A stretch of 64,000 nt of DNA from an uncultured Alistipes sp. (GCA_910584485.1 CAJUAV010000007.1:45643-109642), one strand, 5' to 3'. Shown: positions 54,640-63,118, numbered from the stretch's first letter. A program made the numbers and translations. The notes: generated by a model not told the origin, from the letters alone.

Positions 54640-55082
54640 GACGGCATGCGGCGGCCTGCTGCAAGACGTCGGGACTGCTCGGGCGGTCCGCCGCGCTTTC
54701 GGCGCAAGCCGCACGCGGGACGAAGCCTGCGGAGCGGATGCAGCGAGCGGTCGCGAGGTGCGGGCCTTAAGCCGGAGGGGAGGCCCGCCGTACCTGCGTG
54801 CGACATTCGGCATGCGGCGACCTGTGCAGCTCGTCGGGACTGCTCGGGCGCAAAAAACACCTCCTGAACGGGCGGCCCGCCGTCCTGCGCGCCCCTTCCC
54901 GAAACGCGCCCCGCAGGGCAGCCTTCGGGTCGGCCGAACGCTCCGCTCCGCCGTACGGCCGAGCCTGCTGCGGCTCCTCAAAACAGACGCGACTGCGACA
55001 CGCGCAGCTCCGTCCGATCCGCCGCAAGGGCGTTTCGCTGCCCCGTTCGGCCGCGCCGCAGGCACCCCCTCGAAAAACGCCG
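54640..55082. repeat. Structured GC-rich repeat mosaic, block 10, more degenerate
   Basis: No gene. Family pieces such as AAGCCTGCGGAGC, GCGGGCCTTAAGCC and GGCCCGCCG followed by GTACCTGCGTGC appear at 54715-54805, but the rest is diverged. It lies between the debranching gene start and the terminator of the 1416-residue fusion gene. Confidence 0.55.
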
Positions 55083-55112
55083 CCCCCTCCTTTCCCGATC
55101 GAAAGGAGGGGG
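55083..55112 (-). terminator. Intrinsic terminator of the glycogen synthase-phosphorylase gene
   Basis: Perfect 12-bp stem CCCCCTCCTTTC / GAAAGGAGGGGG with six-base loop; the minus strand continues into a T run (TTTTT). Confidence 0.8.
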
Positions 55113-55168
55113 AGCGGCTGTCATTCATCGCTGCGGCGCCGATCGTCCGATCGTCCCGCTGCATGCGG

Positions 55169-58100
55169 TCAGGCCCATTTCACCAGCGCGAAATCCATGC
55201 GGTGCGGCAGGTGCGGATTCTGCGGGAAGATGCGCAGCGCGTAGTCGAACGTACCGGCCTCCTCGGGGGTGTAGTCGAGGGCGTAGGTGACGTTCGTCCC
55301 CTCGCTCTTGACGCGCTCCAGGGCGATCGTGCGGTGCACGTCCACCCCGTCGTTGCCGACGATCTGCTGCGCCACGACCATCTCGACGCCGATGTCCTCG
55401 GGACGGAGGTTGCGGATATCGAGCGTCACCTCGAAATGATACTGCTCGCCCACGAAGACCGCCTCCTGCTCGATGCGGACGCGCTCCGTGTTGACGACGC
55501 GGACCGAATCCCAGGCGGCCGACACCTTGCGCTTCCAGGCGGCGATCTCGCGCGCCAGCTTGTAGCTGCCGGCCGTGATCTCGCGCTTGCGGGCGGCGAG
55601 CTTGTCGTAGAAACGATCCTCGTAGTCGATCAGCATGCGGTTGGTCGTGAAGTTCGAGGCGATGTCCGCCACGCAGCTCTTGACCGAAGCGACCCACTCG
55701 TGCGGAATGCCGTCCGTGCCGCGGTTGTAGTATTTCGGGGCGATCTGCTCCTCGATCGTGTTGTAGATCATCTCGGCGTCGAGCTCGTCCTGGAAATGCT
55801 GGTCCGTGAAGGTGCGCTCCATGGGCAGCATCCAGCCCGCGCCCTCCTTGTAGCCCTCGACCCACCAGCCGTCGAGCACCGAGAACTGCATCACGCCGTT
55901 CATGACGCACTTTTCGCCCGACGTACCCGAGGCCTCCAGCGGACGGGTCGGCGTGTTGAGCCATACGTCGACGCCCTGCACCATGCGGCGCGCGAGCTCC
56001 ATGTCGTAGTTCTGGAGGAAGAGGATCTTACCCACGAACTGCGGCATGTTCGACACCTCGACGATGCGCTTGATGAGGTCCTGACCCGGCTTGTCGTGCG
56101 GGTGGGCCTTACCCGCGAAGATGAACTGCACGGGGCGCTCCTTGTTGTTGACGATCGCCGACAGACGGTCCAGGTTCGAGAAGAGCAGGTAGGCGCGCTT
56201 GTAGGTGGCGAAACGACGGGCGAAACCGATCGTAAGCACCTCGGGCTTGATGCTGTCGATGATCTGCAACATCTGGCGCGGCGAGTCGAGGCGCACCTGG
56301 CGCGGGTCGCTGTAGCGGCGGCGGATGTGGTGGATCAGACGCTCCTTGAGCTTCATGCGCTCGTCCCAGAGCTCCGAGTCGGGAATCTCCTTGACCTTCT
56401 GCCAGGCGGGGATGTCGTAGACGTGGCCCGAGAAGGCGTCGCCGAAGTAGCGGGCGTAGAGCGCGCGCAGCGAGGTGGCGATCCAGGTCGGGAAATGCAC
56501 GCCGTTCGTGACGTAGCCGATGTGGAGCTCGTTCTTGAAGTAGCCGGGCCACATGTTGCCCAGGATCTCCTTCGAGACCTCGCCGTGGAGCCACGACACG
56601 CCGTTGACCTCCTGCGAGAGGTTGCAGGCGAGCACCGACATCGAGAACTTCTCGTTCGGATCGTTCGGGTTTGTCTTGCCGAGGTTGATGTACTGCTCCC
56701 ACGTGATGCCCAGCACGTCGGGATAGTGGGCCATGTACTGGCGGATCATCGACTCGGGGAAGGCGTCGTGACCGGCGGGCACGGGCGTGTGGGTCGTGAA
56801 GAGCGACGAGGAGCGGATCACCTCCAGCGCCTCCGAGAAGGAGAGCTTCTTGTGGTTCACCAGGTCGCGGATGCGCTCGATGCCGATGAAGGCGGCGTGG
56901 CCCTCGTTGCAGTGGTAGACGTCGTGCTTGATGCCCATCTTGCGCAGGGCGCGGATACCGCCGATGCCGAGCAGGATCTCCTGCTTCAGGCGGTTCTCCC
57001 AGTCGCCGCCGTAGAGGTAGTGGGTGATCTGGCGATCCTCCTCGAGGTTGGCCTCGTAGTCGGCGTCGAGCAGGTAGAGGTCCGTGCGGCCCACCTGGCA
57101 TTTCCAGACGCGCGCCGAGAGCGTGCGGCCCGGGAAGGCGATCGTGACCGTCACCCAACCTCCCGCCTCGTCGCGGACGGGCGAGATGGGCAGCTTATAG
57201 AAGTTCTGCGCCTCGTAGGTCGCCTCCTGGGCGCCCTGCGCCGAAAGACGCTGCGTAAAATAGCCGTAGCGGTAGAGCAGACCCACGGCGGCCATCGGGA
57301 CGTTCTTGTCCGAGGCCTCCTTCAGGTAGTCGCCCGCCAGGATGCCCAGACCGCCCGAGTAGATCTTGAGCGACGAGTGCAGACCGTACTCCATCGAGAA
57401 ATAGGAGATCGTCGTCGTATCGGCGGCGGGCTTCTCTTCCATATAGGTGCGGAAGGTGGCGTATACGCGGTCGAGCTCGGCGAGGAAGGCGGCGTCCGTT
57501 TCGAGACGCTTCACGCGCTCCATCGGCAGCTTGTCGAGGAAGGCGATCGGGTTCTGGTCGCAGGCGAGCCACAGCGGCTGGTCGATCCCCTCGAAGAGTT
57601 TGCGGGCATCGGCGTTCCAGCACCACCAGAGGTTGCGCGAGAGCTCCTCGAGGGCATGCAGACGCGTCGGCAGCGTCTTGTCGATCATCATGCGCTTCCA
57701 GTTGGGCTTCTCGACGAAGAGCTGCTGGCGCACGAAGTTGATCTGCTCGGTGCGCGTGCCGCCCTCGCCCAGCACGGCGCGGTTCGTACGCATCACGGAG
57801 CTTTCGAGCGCCTCGGCGTAGGCCTGCTCGTAGAAGGGGAAGAGCTTCTCCCAGAGGGCCGTCTCCGAGACCTCGCAGGCCGAGCGGCGCACGGCGGCCA
57901 CCTGGCGCTCGTCCATGCGGCTGAAGCGCAGGAGGGTCTCCGAAATCTTCATCGCCACCTCCATGTCGTTGTAGTCGTCGCGGCGGATCACCTCGACGCC
58001 CGCATGCTCGCGCTTCTTGTCGACCCACAGGCCGAAGCCCGCGAGCGTCGTCGTGACGGTCGGCACCGAGAAGGCCACCGACTCCAGCGGCGTATAGCCC

Positions 58101-59419
58101 CACGGCTCGTAGTACGACGGGAAGACCGTCACGTCCATGCCGACGAGCAGTTCGTAGTAGTGCTTGTTGAAGATGCCGTCCTGCGCATTGAGGTAGGTCG
58201 GCACGAAGATCACCTTCACCTTCGACTGCTCGGTGGTGAGGATCGAACCGTTCAGCGCGTTGACGATCTGGTCGCTCGACTGGTATTCGAGGCGGTGCGT
58301 CGAATATTTGTACTGGCTCTGGTCGATCGGATTCGACGGATCGGCCAGGTGCGCCTGCAGATCGGCGCGCGGGCCGCAGTGGGCCGCGGGCACGGTGATG
58401 TAGGCCAGCACCTCGCGGTCGAGCTGCTCCGAAGCGGCGAGGCGCTTCAGCGACTCGATGAACAGATCGAGCCCCTTGTTGCGGAACTCGTAGCGGCCGC
58501 TCGTGCCGACGATCAGCGGCTCGGAGGCGAAGCGCGTGCCGAGGCAGGCTTCGGCCACCTCGATCATCGCCTTGCGCGCCTCCTTGCGCTTCGTGTCGAA
58601 GGTCTCGCCGCTCCAGACGAAATCGTTCTCGAAGCCGTTGGGCGTCACGCCGTCCGGCTCGCGGCCGAGGAGGTACTTGCACTCGTTGGCGGTGATGTCG
58701 CTGACCGTCAGGAACGAATCGGCGTAGGTCGCCGCCTGCTTCTCGATCGAGTGTTTGGCCAGCACGTTGAACTGGCGCGCCATGTCGTCGGCGTTGTATT
58801 TGGTCAGGTCGTTGTAGAGGGGCAGCCCGTTGCCGGCGATGCAGCGGCCCATGACCGTGGCATGCGTCGTGAAGAGGGTCGCGATGTAGGGGGCGTACGA
58901 ACGCAGGTAGAGGGCTCCGGCGGCGGTCATCCACTCGTGGAAATGGGCGGCGACCTTGTCGGCGGCCGTGCAGAAGGTGTCGACGTACGAGGCGATCACC
59001 TTGCCCGCGGCGTAGCCGAAGAGGACGGGCTCCACATAGTCCCACTGGCCCGAAATCGAGTCGACGTGGTAGTCGTCCCAGAGCTTCTTCAGGATCTCGT
59101 CCTTCTGCGAGAAGAGCGACGTGAAGTCGATCAGCACGGCCAGCGGCTCGCCCTTGATCTTCCAGCGGCCGACGCGGATGCGGATGCCTTCGCCGTAGAC
59201 GTTCTGACGCCAGGCGCGCAGCAGCGTCGCATCCTCCTCGAATTCGGGGTTGTCGCCCACATGCTGCACATCGGGGCCGATGAGCACGTAGCGCTCGCCG
59301 AACTTGCGCAGGGCGGTTTGCGCCTTGGTCGCGATGACGGTATGGATGCCGCCCACCTTGTTGCAGACCTCCCAGCTGACTTCGAACAGGTAGTCGGGGG
59401 TCAATTTGTTGTTACTCAT
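55169..59419 (-). CDS. Glycogen synthase (GT3)-alpha-glucan phosphorylase (GT35) fusion
   Basis: A 1416-residue cytoplasmic fusion. Residues about 1-565 match eukaryotic-type glycogen synthase GT3: LFEVSWEVCNKVGGIHTVIATKA, HFHEWMTAAGALYLR, and YYEPWGYTPLESVAFSVPTVTTTLAGFG. Residues about 575-1416 are an alpha-glucan phosphorylase: LEELSRNLWWCWNADARKLFEGID, FSMEYGLHSSLKIYSGGLGILAGD, CNEGHAAF, NGVHFPTW, FARRFATYKRAYLLF, and EASGTSGEKCVMNG with the PLP lysine. One chain could therefore both build and phosphorolyse glycogen. Such fusions are known in Bacteroidetes. The two halves may be regulated differently; the sequence does not show how. It has its own promoter, 240-base leader and terminator. 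Confidence 0.93.
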   Translation of the reverse strand: MSNNKLTPDYLFEVSWEVCNKVGGIHTVIATKAQTALRKFGERYVLIGPDVQHVGDNPEFEEDATLLRAWRQNVYGEGIRIRVGRWKIKGEPLAVLIDFTSLFSQKDEILKKLWDDYHVDSISGQWDYVEPVLFGYAAGKVIASYVDTFCTAADKVAAHFHEWMTAAGALYLRSYAPYIATLFTTHATVMGRCIAGNGLPLYNDLTKYNADDMARQFNVLAKHSIEKQAATYADSFLTVSDITANECKYLLGREPDGVTPNGFENDFVWSGETFDTKRKEARKAMIEVAEACLGTRFASEPLIVGTSGRYEFRNKGLDLFIESLKRLAASEQLDREVLAYITVPAAHCGPRADLQAHLADPSNPIDQSQYKYSTHRLEYQSSDQIVNALNGSILTTEQSKVKVIFVPTYLNAQDGIFNKHYYELLVGMDVTVFPSYYEPWGYTPLESVAFSVPTVTTTLAGFGLWVDKKREHAGVEVIRRDDYNDMEVAMKISETLLRFSRMDERQVAAVRRSACEVSETALWEKLFPFYEQAYAEALESSVMRTNRAVLGEGGTRTEQINFVRQQLFVEKPNWKRMMIDKTLPTRLHALEELSRNLWWCWNADARKLFEGIDQPLWLACDQNPIAFLDKLPMERVKRLETDAAFLAELDRVYATFRTYMEEKPAADTTTISYFSMEYGLHSSLKIYSGGLGILAGDYLKEASDKNVPMAAVGLLYRYGYFTQRLSAQGAQEATYEAQNFYKLPISPVRDEAGGWVTVTIAFPGRTLSARVWKCQVGRTDLYLLDADYEANLEEDRQITHYLYGGDWENRLKQEILLGIGGIRALRKMGIKHDVYHCNEGHAAFIGIERIRDLVNHKKLSFSEALEVIRSSSLFTTHTPVPAGHDAFPESMIRQYMAHYPDVLGITWEQYINLGKTNPNDPNEKFSMSVLACNLSQEVNGVSWLHGEVSKEILGNMWPGYFKNELHIGYVTNGVHFPTWIATSLRALYARYFGDAFSGHVYDIPAWQKVKEIPDSELWDERMKLKERLIHHIRRRYSDPRQVRLDSPRQMLQIIDSIKPEVLTIGFARRFATYKRAYLLFSNLDRLSAIVNNKERPVQFIFAGKAHPHDKPGQDLIKRIVEVSNMPQFVGKILFLQNYDMELARRMVQGVDVWLNTPTRPLEASGTSGEKCVMNGVMQFSVLDGWWVEGYKEGAGWMLPMERTFTDQHFQDELDAEMIYNTIEEQIAPKYYNRGTDGIPHEWVASVKSCVADIASNFTTNRMLIDYEDRFYDKLAARKREITAGSYKLAREIAAWKRKVSAAWDSVRVVNTERVRIEQEAVFVGEQYHFEVTLDIRNLRPEDIGVEMVVAQQIVGNDGVDVHRTIALERVKSEGTNVTYALDYTPEEAGTFDYALRIFPQNPHLPHRMDFALVKWA

Positions 59420-59646
59420 TTAACAAACGCGTTTATTGTTATTACTTTTCGAATGGTTTCTGCCAGGCCGCGCCTTTCGCGCGGGAAGCGGCGCCCGTTC
59501 GGGAATGCGCCGTGCTCCCGTTCGGGGGAGCGTCGTGCGATCGTTCGCCCGAGGCTGCCGATCGCGCCGAAGCCCTGCCGCAAGGCGTTCGGAAAGGGTT
59601 GCGCCGCCGATTCGGGACGCGGCGGGCGTCCTGCGGCTGCGGCACA

Positions 59647-59671
59647 GCGGCCGATAACGGCCGCAAAGATA
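59647..59671 (-). promoter_or_regulatory. Promoter and overlapping palindrome of the glycogen fusion gene
   Basis: Minus-strand TATCTTTG (59664-59671) is followed at once by the perfect palindrome GCGGCCGATAACGGCCGC (59647-59664), which would lie over the transcription start. The leader to the ATG is about 240 bases, GC-rich and without an open reading frame of note (59420-59650). Confidence 0.55.
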
Positions 59672-59751
59672 ATACATATTCTTGATTAATCCGAATATTT
59701 TCAATTTTTTTAAGAATAATAGATCATTTGAGTTGAAGCGGTTAGCGGGAT

Positions 59752-60864
59752 TCAGTCGGTCGCGAGCGCACGGATGACCGCATCCGAGGCGAGCAGTCGC
59801 TCGGCAGGGATCCGCAGCCGCCCCTCCTGCTGCGCGAGCCACCCTGCGGCCAGCAGCGGGCGGGCCGCCGCGACGAGACGCGCGAGCCGTTCGGTGCCGA
59901 AGCGGGCCGCGAAATCGGCCGTCGCGAAGCCGTCGGCCGTCCGCAGCCGCGTCAGGAGGTATTCGAGCCGCCGATCCTCCTCGGTCAGCGTCTCGCCTTC
60001 GGCGGGGGCGCCGTCGAGGTAGCGCTCGACCGAGGCGACGTTCCAGCACCGCGAGCGGCCGTCGAAAGAGTGGGCCGCGGGGCCGATGCCGAGGTAGGGC
60101 GTGCCGTCCCAATAGCGGCTGTTGTGGCGCGACCGAAAGCCGGGCAGGGCATAGTTCGAGACCTCGTAATGTTCGTAGCCCGCCTCCGTCAGCCGCTTGT
60201 GAATCAACAGATACTCCTCCTCGCACCGCTCCTCGGAGACCTCACGCAGCTCGCCCCGTTCGGCCAGCAGGCCGAAGCGCGTGCGCGGCTCGACGGTCAA
60301 CAAATATGCCGAAACGTGCGGAGCGCCGAGGCGCAGCAGCCGGTCGAGCGAGCGCTCCAGCGACGCACCGCCGAAACCGGGGATGCCGAAGATCAGATCG
60401 ACCGTCACGTTGTCGAACCCCGCCGTGCGGGCGCGCCGCACCGCCTGCTCCGCCTCATCGGCCGTGTGGCGGCGGTTCATGAGCCGCAGCGCCCCGTCGT
60501 CGAAGGACTGGATGCCGATCGAGAGACGGTCGATACCGAGACCGCGCAGAGCGGTCAGATACGCCGCCGTCAGGTCGTCGGGATTGGCCTCGAGGGTGGT
60601 CTCCTCGACCGCCGAGCAGTCGAACGCCGCCTCGGTCGCCGTCAGCAGCGCCCGCAGCTGCCCGATCGAGCAGAGCGAGGGGGTGCCCCCGCCGAAATAA
60701 CGGGTGCGGATCGCCTCGCCGCCGAGGTAATCGGCCCGCGCCCCGATTTCGCGACGCATCGCCGCGATCACCGACTCGAGCCGCCCGAGTCGGGCCGTAC
60801 GATAGAAATCGCAATAGCTGCAAATGCGCTTGCAAAAAGGGATATGGTAGTAGATTCCCGCCAT
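59752..60864 (-). CDS. hemW: Radical SAM heme chaperone HemW
   Basis: A 370-residue protein related to oxygen-independent coproporphyrinogen oxidase. The cluster motif is CKRICSYC (CxxxCxxC without the fourth Cys of HemN), preceded by YYHIPFC. GGGTPS, IDRLSIGIQSFDD and the C-terminal SRHNSRYWDGTPYLGIGPAAHSF complete the family pattern. HemW inserts heme into respiratory enzymes rather than decarboxylating coproporphyrinogen. The start at MAGIYY is set by the family; the promoter lies only 8 bases upstream, so the message may be leaderless. Confidence 0.94.
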   Translation of the reverse strand: MAGIYYHIPFCKRICSYCDFYRTARLGRLESVIAAMRREIGARADYLGGEAIRTRYFGGGTPSLCSIGQLRALLTATEAAFDCSAVEETTLEANPDDLTAAYLTALRGLGIDRLSIGIQSFDDGALRLMNRRHTADEAEQAVRRARTAGFDNVTVDLIFGIPGFGGASLERSLDRLLRLGAPHVSAYLLTVEPRTRFGLLAERGELREVSEERCEEEYLLIHKRLTEAGYEHYEVSNYALPGFRSRHNSRYWDGTPYLGIGPAAHSFDGRSRCWNVASVERYLDGAPAEGETLTEEDRRLEYLLTRLRTADGFATADFAARFGTERLARLVAAARPLLAAGWLAQQEGRLRIPAERLLASDAVIRALATD

Positions 60865-60871
60865 GGGGTAC

Positions 60872-60879
60872 CAAAGATA
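60872..60879 (-). promoter_or_regulatory. Promoter -7 element for hemW
   Basis: TATCTTTG on the minus strand; transcription would begin at or within a few bases of the ATG. Confidence 0.55.
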
Positions 60880-61452
60880 CGATAAAAAATCAATATCGGG
60901 AAATATCGGGCAAAAAAGACAAACCTTGCGTCGAGTCGTCTCCGTCCGCCGAGGGATTTCGCATCCCGCGACTTCGGCCGCGCCCGAGGCGGTCGCTCGC
61001 GAGAAAGAGGCTGCATAGGGGCTGCGCAACGGCGGCCTTACGGCCCTTGTCGATGCGCCGCTCGGGCCTGTTGCGGGCCGCCGCACCCCGCAACGGCAGG
61101 CACGCGCCTCTTCGGCCCTATCGGGTTGTCATTCGCAGCGATAACATCCGCCGCACGACAGAAGATCGATCGTCGGCAGGGGGCGTTCGGGGCCTGCATA
61201 CAGCGCCTTTCCGTCGGGCGGCAGGCCGAAGGCCCCGCTTCGCGACCTGCGCCGCGACCGCCGCCGTGCCGCGTTCCCGAGAGCGTGCCGCTTCCTCCGA
61301 AAGGGCGCATCGCGACCGCCGTTCCGCCGCTGCGCACTCCCGCCTTTTTGCGGCAAAACCGGATATCTTTTTCCTCACGGGGTGCTTTATGCGGTTCGGC
61401 GAGGGGTTGTTGTTACGAATTTGATAAATTTATTTATTATATTAATAAAGAA
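60880..61452. other. Intergenic region without recognised genes
   Basis: GC-rich sequence up to about 61400 with diverged pieces reminiscent of the structured repeats (GGGCCTGTTGCGGGCCGCC near 61065) but no clear unit, then an AT-rich stretch leading into the small-RNA promoter. No convincing coding frame on either strand. Confidence 0.5.
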
Positions 61453-61484
61453 TTTGCATAAACAAAAATCGGGGTTTATCTTTG
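61453..61484 (+). promoter_or_regulatory. Consensus promoter of the small RNA
   Basis: TTTG at 61453-61456, 20 bp, TATCTTTG at 61477-61484: the full Bacteroidetes consensus. Confidence 0.75.
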
Positions 61485-61489
61485 CAGCG

Positions 61490-61689
61490 AAGTTTTAAGG
61501 TTCATTTAGGTTAGTAGTTTTAGGTTGGTTGAGTAGAGCGGCAGATTACGGCGCTTTCAGCCGTTAAGACGCCGACGGCGGTGCTCGCTGTCAGGCTTCG
61601 ACGATCTGACGTTCGACTCTGTTTTGAGGAGAGGCCCGCCTCTCTTTCAAAGAAAAGGTTCAACGCCGTGAGGCATTGGACCTTTTTTT
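61490..61689 (+). ncRNA. Candidate structured small RNA, about 200 nt
   Basis: A consensus promoter at 61453-61484 and a strong terminator at 61654-61689 bracket a 200-base stretch with no coding frame of note. Stable hairpins inside include ACGGC…GCCGT (61554-61570), GACGGCG…CGCTGTC (about 61576-61594), and GAGAGGC…CCTCTC (about 61629-61645). The identity is unknown. It does not show the signature of 4.5S SRP RNA or RNase P RNA; a 6S-type RNA (as in the Bacteroidales-1 motif) is one possibility to test. It lies just upstream of tRNA-Glu. Confidence 0.6.
61654..61689 (+). terminator. Intrinsic terminator of the small RNA
   Basis: AAAGGTTCAACGCC, loop GTGA, GGCATTGGACCTTT: 13 paired positions with one mismatch, followed by a run of T. 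Confidence 0.88.
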
Positions 61690-61763
61690 CGTATCCGGCG
61701 GCAGCGCTACGGAATGATCGACGGCCTTTTTCGCAGAAAAAAACGAAAAATTCGGCGAAAAAG

Positions 61764-61794
61764 TTTGGAGATTCGAAAAAAGGCCGTATCTTTG
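61764..61794 (+). promoter_or_regulatory. Promoter of tRNA-Glu
   Basis: TTTG at 61764-61767, 19 bp, TATCTTTG at 61787-61794, 17 bases before the tRNA. Confidence 0.75.
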
Positions 61795-61810
61795 CAGCAC
61801 AAAACTCAAC

Positions 61811-61885
61811 GGTGGATTCATCTAAGGGCTAGGATACATGCCTCTCACGCATGACATAGGGGTTCGAATCCCCTATCCACTACCA
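61811..61885 (+). tRNA. tRNA-Glu (anticodon CTC)
   Basis: Complete cloverleaf, 75 bases including the encoded CCA. The acceptor GGTGGAT pairs with ATCCACT (first pair G-U). The anticodon stem CATGC/GCATG encloses loop CTCTCAC, giving anticodon CTC. The T arm is GGGG-TTCGAAT-CCCC. A promoter precedes it and a hairpin terminator starts right after the CCA. Confidence 0.93.
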
Positions 61886-61912
61886 AAAAGCGATCGGCAA
61901 CGGTCGCTTTTC
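61886..61912 (+). terminator. Terminator of tRNA-Glu
   Basis: AAAAGCGATCG / CGGTCGCTTTT stem ending in TTTT, directly after the tRNA. Confidence 0.85.
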
Positions 61913-62045
61913 TCTTTACACCCGTATCGAACGGACAAGCCAAAGGGGATGAGAGCCCCGAGGGACGAACAAACCGAGCAGCGAGGGCAGCGCGAACCCG
62001 TTCGCTTTGCCGAGTCGCAAGGTTTGAAGGCTCGCGAAGCGGGCC

Positions 62046-62096
62046 AATCCCCGTTCCACTACCAGAAAGGGGAGCGATACGGATCTCCCTTTTTTT
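62046..62096 (+). repeat. Partial copy of the tRNA-Glu 3' end with a terminator
   Basis: AATCCCCGTTCCACTACCA (62046-62064) matches the tRNA-Glu 3' end (61867-61885) at 17 of 19 positions. It is followed, as after the real tRNA, by a terminator hairpin (GGGAG / CTCCC with seven T, 62070-62096). The rest of a tRNA is not recognisable upstream. This could be a decayed duplicate tRNA or the remains of an integration site. Confidence 0.6.
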
Positions 62097-62229
62097 GATC
62101 GCGTCCCCGACGGTTTCACCTTTCATCCCCCCTATATTTATTTTTGCCCCGGCGTTCTCCGATACCCCTACGGCTGCACCCTTACGATCCACGGTGGGCA
62201 CAGACATTCGACGCTGTCGCAGCCATGCG

Positions 62230-62586
62230 GCGACAGCGTGGAGGCCCGAGCTACGGCGAATCGGGCATGTCGGCAGCACGGCCGTACCGCGGCTCTGCGC
62301 CAAACCGATTCCAAATCGCGTGATCCTCTTCCCCTCCCTCTCGGAGACCGAAGCCGCACCGCTGCTCGCCTGCGGATATGAAACATGCGGGATGCGTTCC
62401 AAGGGGAACCGCCGGTTCTACGTGCTGCGCGACGAGCAAATGCGCACGCTGTGCCATCACCCCTGCTTCGACAATCCGGCGGCGTTCGACGAACTCATTC
62501 GCTTTCGTAACCGACTGTGCGCAAATCCCGTGCTGGCGAAACAGGATAAAGCCCTGATGCGACCTGACGCGACGCTACCTGAATGA
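62230..62586 (+). pseudogene. GrpB/UPF0157-like remnant
   Basis: The frame contains LRRIGHVGSTAVPRLCAKP, the hallmark of GrpB nucleotidyltransferase-like proteins, and ends with AFDELIRFRNRLCANPVLAKQDKALMR, the family's C-terminal FRDYLRxHP helix. The N-terminal 40 or so residues of the family are not recognisable, the IDI residues after AKP are lost (PNRVIL), and no ATG fits; the nearest start would be GTG at 62194. Most likely a decayed gene. Confidence 0.5.
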
Positions 62587-62824
62587 ACGCGTCCGTTGCA
62601 CCGAAAGCAAGCGTACCTTTATGCGGTCCGACTGCAAGGATTGCGCGGAGAGGCCGACAGCCCCCGACCTTCAAGCATGGCCTGAATCACTTTGTCCGTT
62701 CGGTGCGCAGACCATGAATCGGCTCTGACCTGCGCAAAACATGCGGAGAAAATCGTTCGTTGCGATCGGCGACAGGCTGTCTTTGTTTCTCGATCAGGCG
62801 ACGGGCGTTTGTTGCGCATTTCGC

Positions 62825-62855
62825 TTGCAAAGATTGAACAGAATTGCTATTTTTG
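62825..62855 (+). promoter_or_regulatory. Promoter of the 63119 gene
   Basis: TTG at 62825-62827, 20 bp, TATTTTTG at 62848-62855. The leader to the ATG would be about 258 bases and includes the long hairpin at 62901-63024. Confidence 0.6.
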
Positions 62856-62900
62856 TCGTAAGTATTGTCGAATAGACAATGCGTCCGATGGCATTTAAGC

Positions 62901-63024
62901 TGTTGCTTTACTGAAAAACGACCAATTTTACTCGGTACACAAGCAACAAGTACATGAATGCCCTCGCCGTATGGCGTGGGTTGTGCTTGTGTGTACAGGT
63001 ATTTGGTCGTACCTTCAGTAACAG
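62901..63024 (+). repeat. Long imperfect inverted repeat in the leader of the 63119 gene
   Basis: The left arm (TTACTGAAAAACGACCAA…GGTACACAAGC, 62908-62945) pairs with the right arm (GCTTGTGTGTAC…TTGGTCGTACCTTCAGTAA, 62984-63022). The centre closes with CCCTCGCCGTATGGCGTGGG (62961-62980). It is either a transcribed structured leader or a small non-coding transposable element. Confidence 0.65.
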
Positions 63025-63118
63025 GCATGACCCACGTTTTCGTTTGATGAAACAGCTGTCATTGCGACACGGCTTTTCGGCATACGCCTCACCATTGTTT
63101 CATTCAAACGACATCGAC

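Noticed and set aside
54758..59689. A 1643-codon open frame on the plus strand, antisense to the glycogen fusion gene
   Set aside because: It mirrors a real GT3-GT35 gene; the translation is rich in Arg, His, Val, Asp and Glu as expected for the complement of a GC-rich gene, with no domain. Stop-free antisense frames are common at this base composition.
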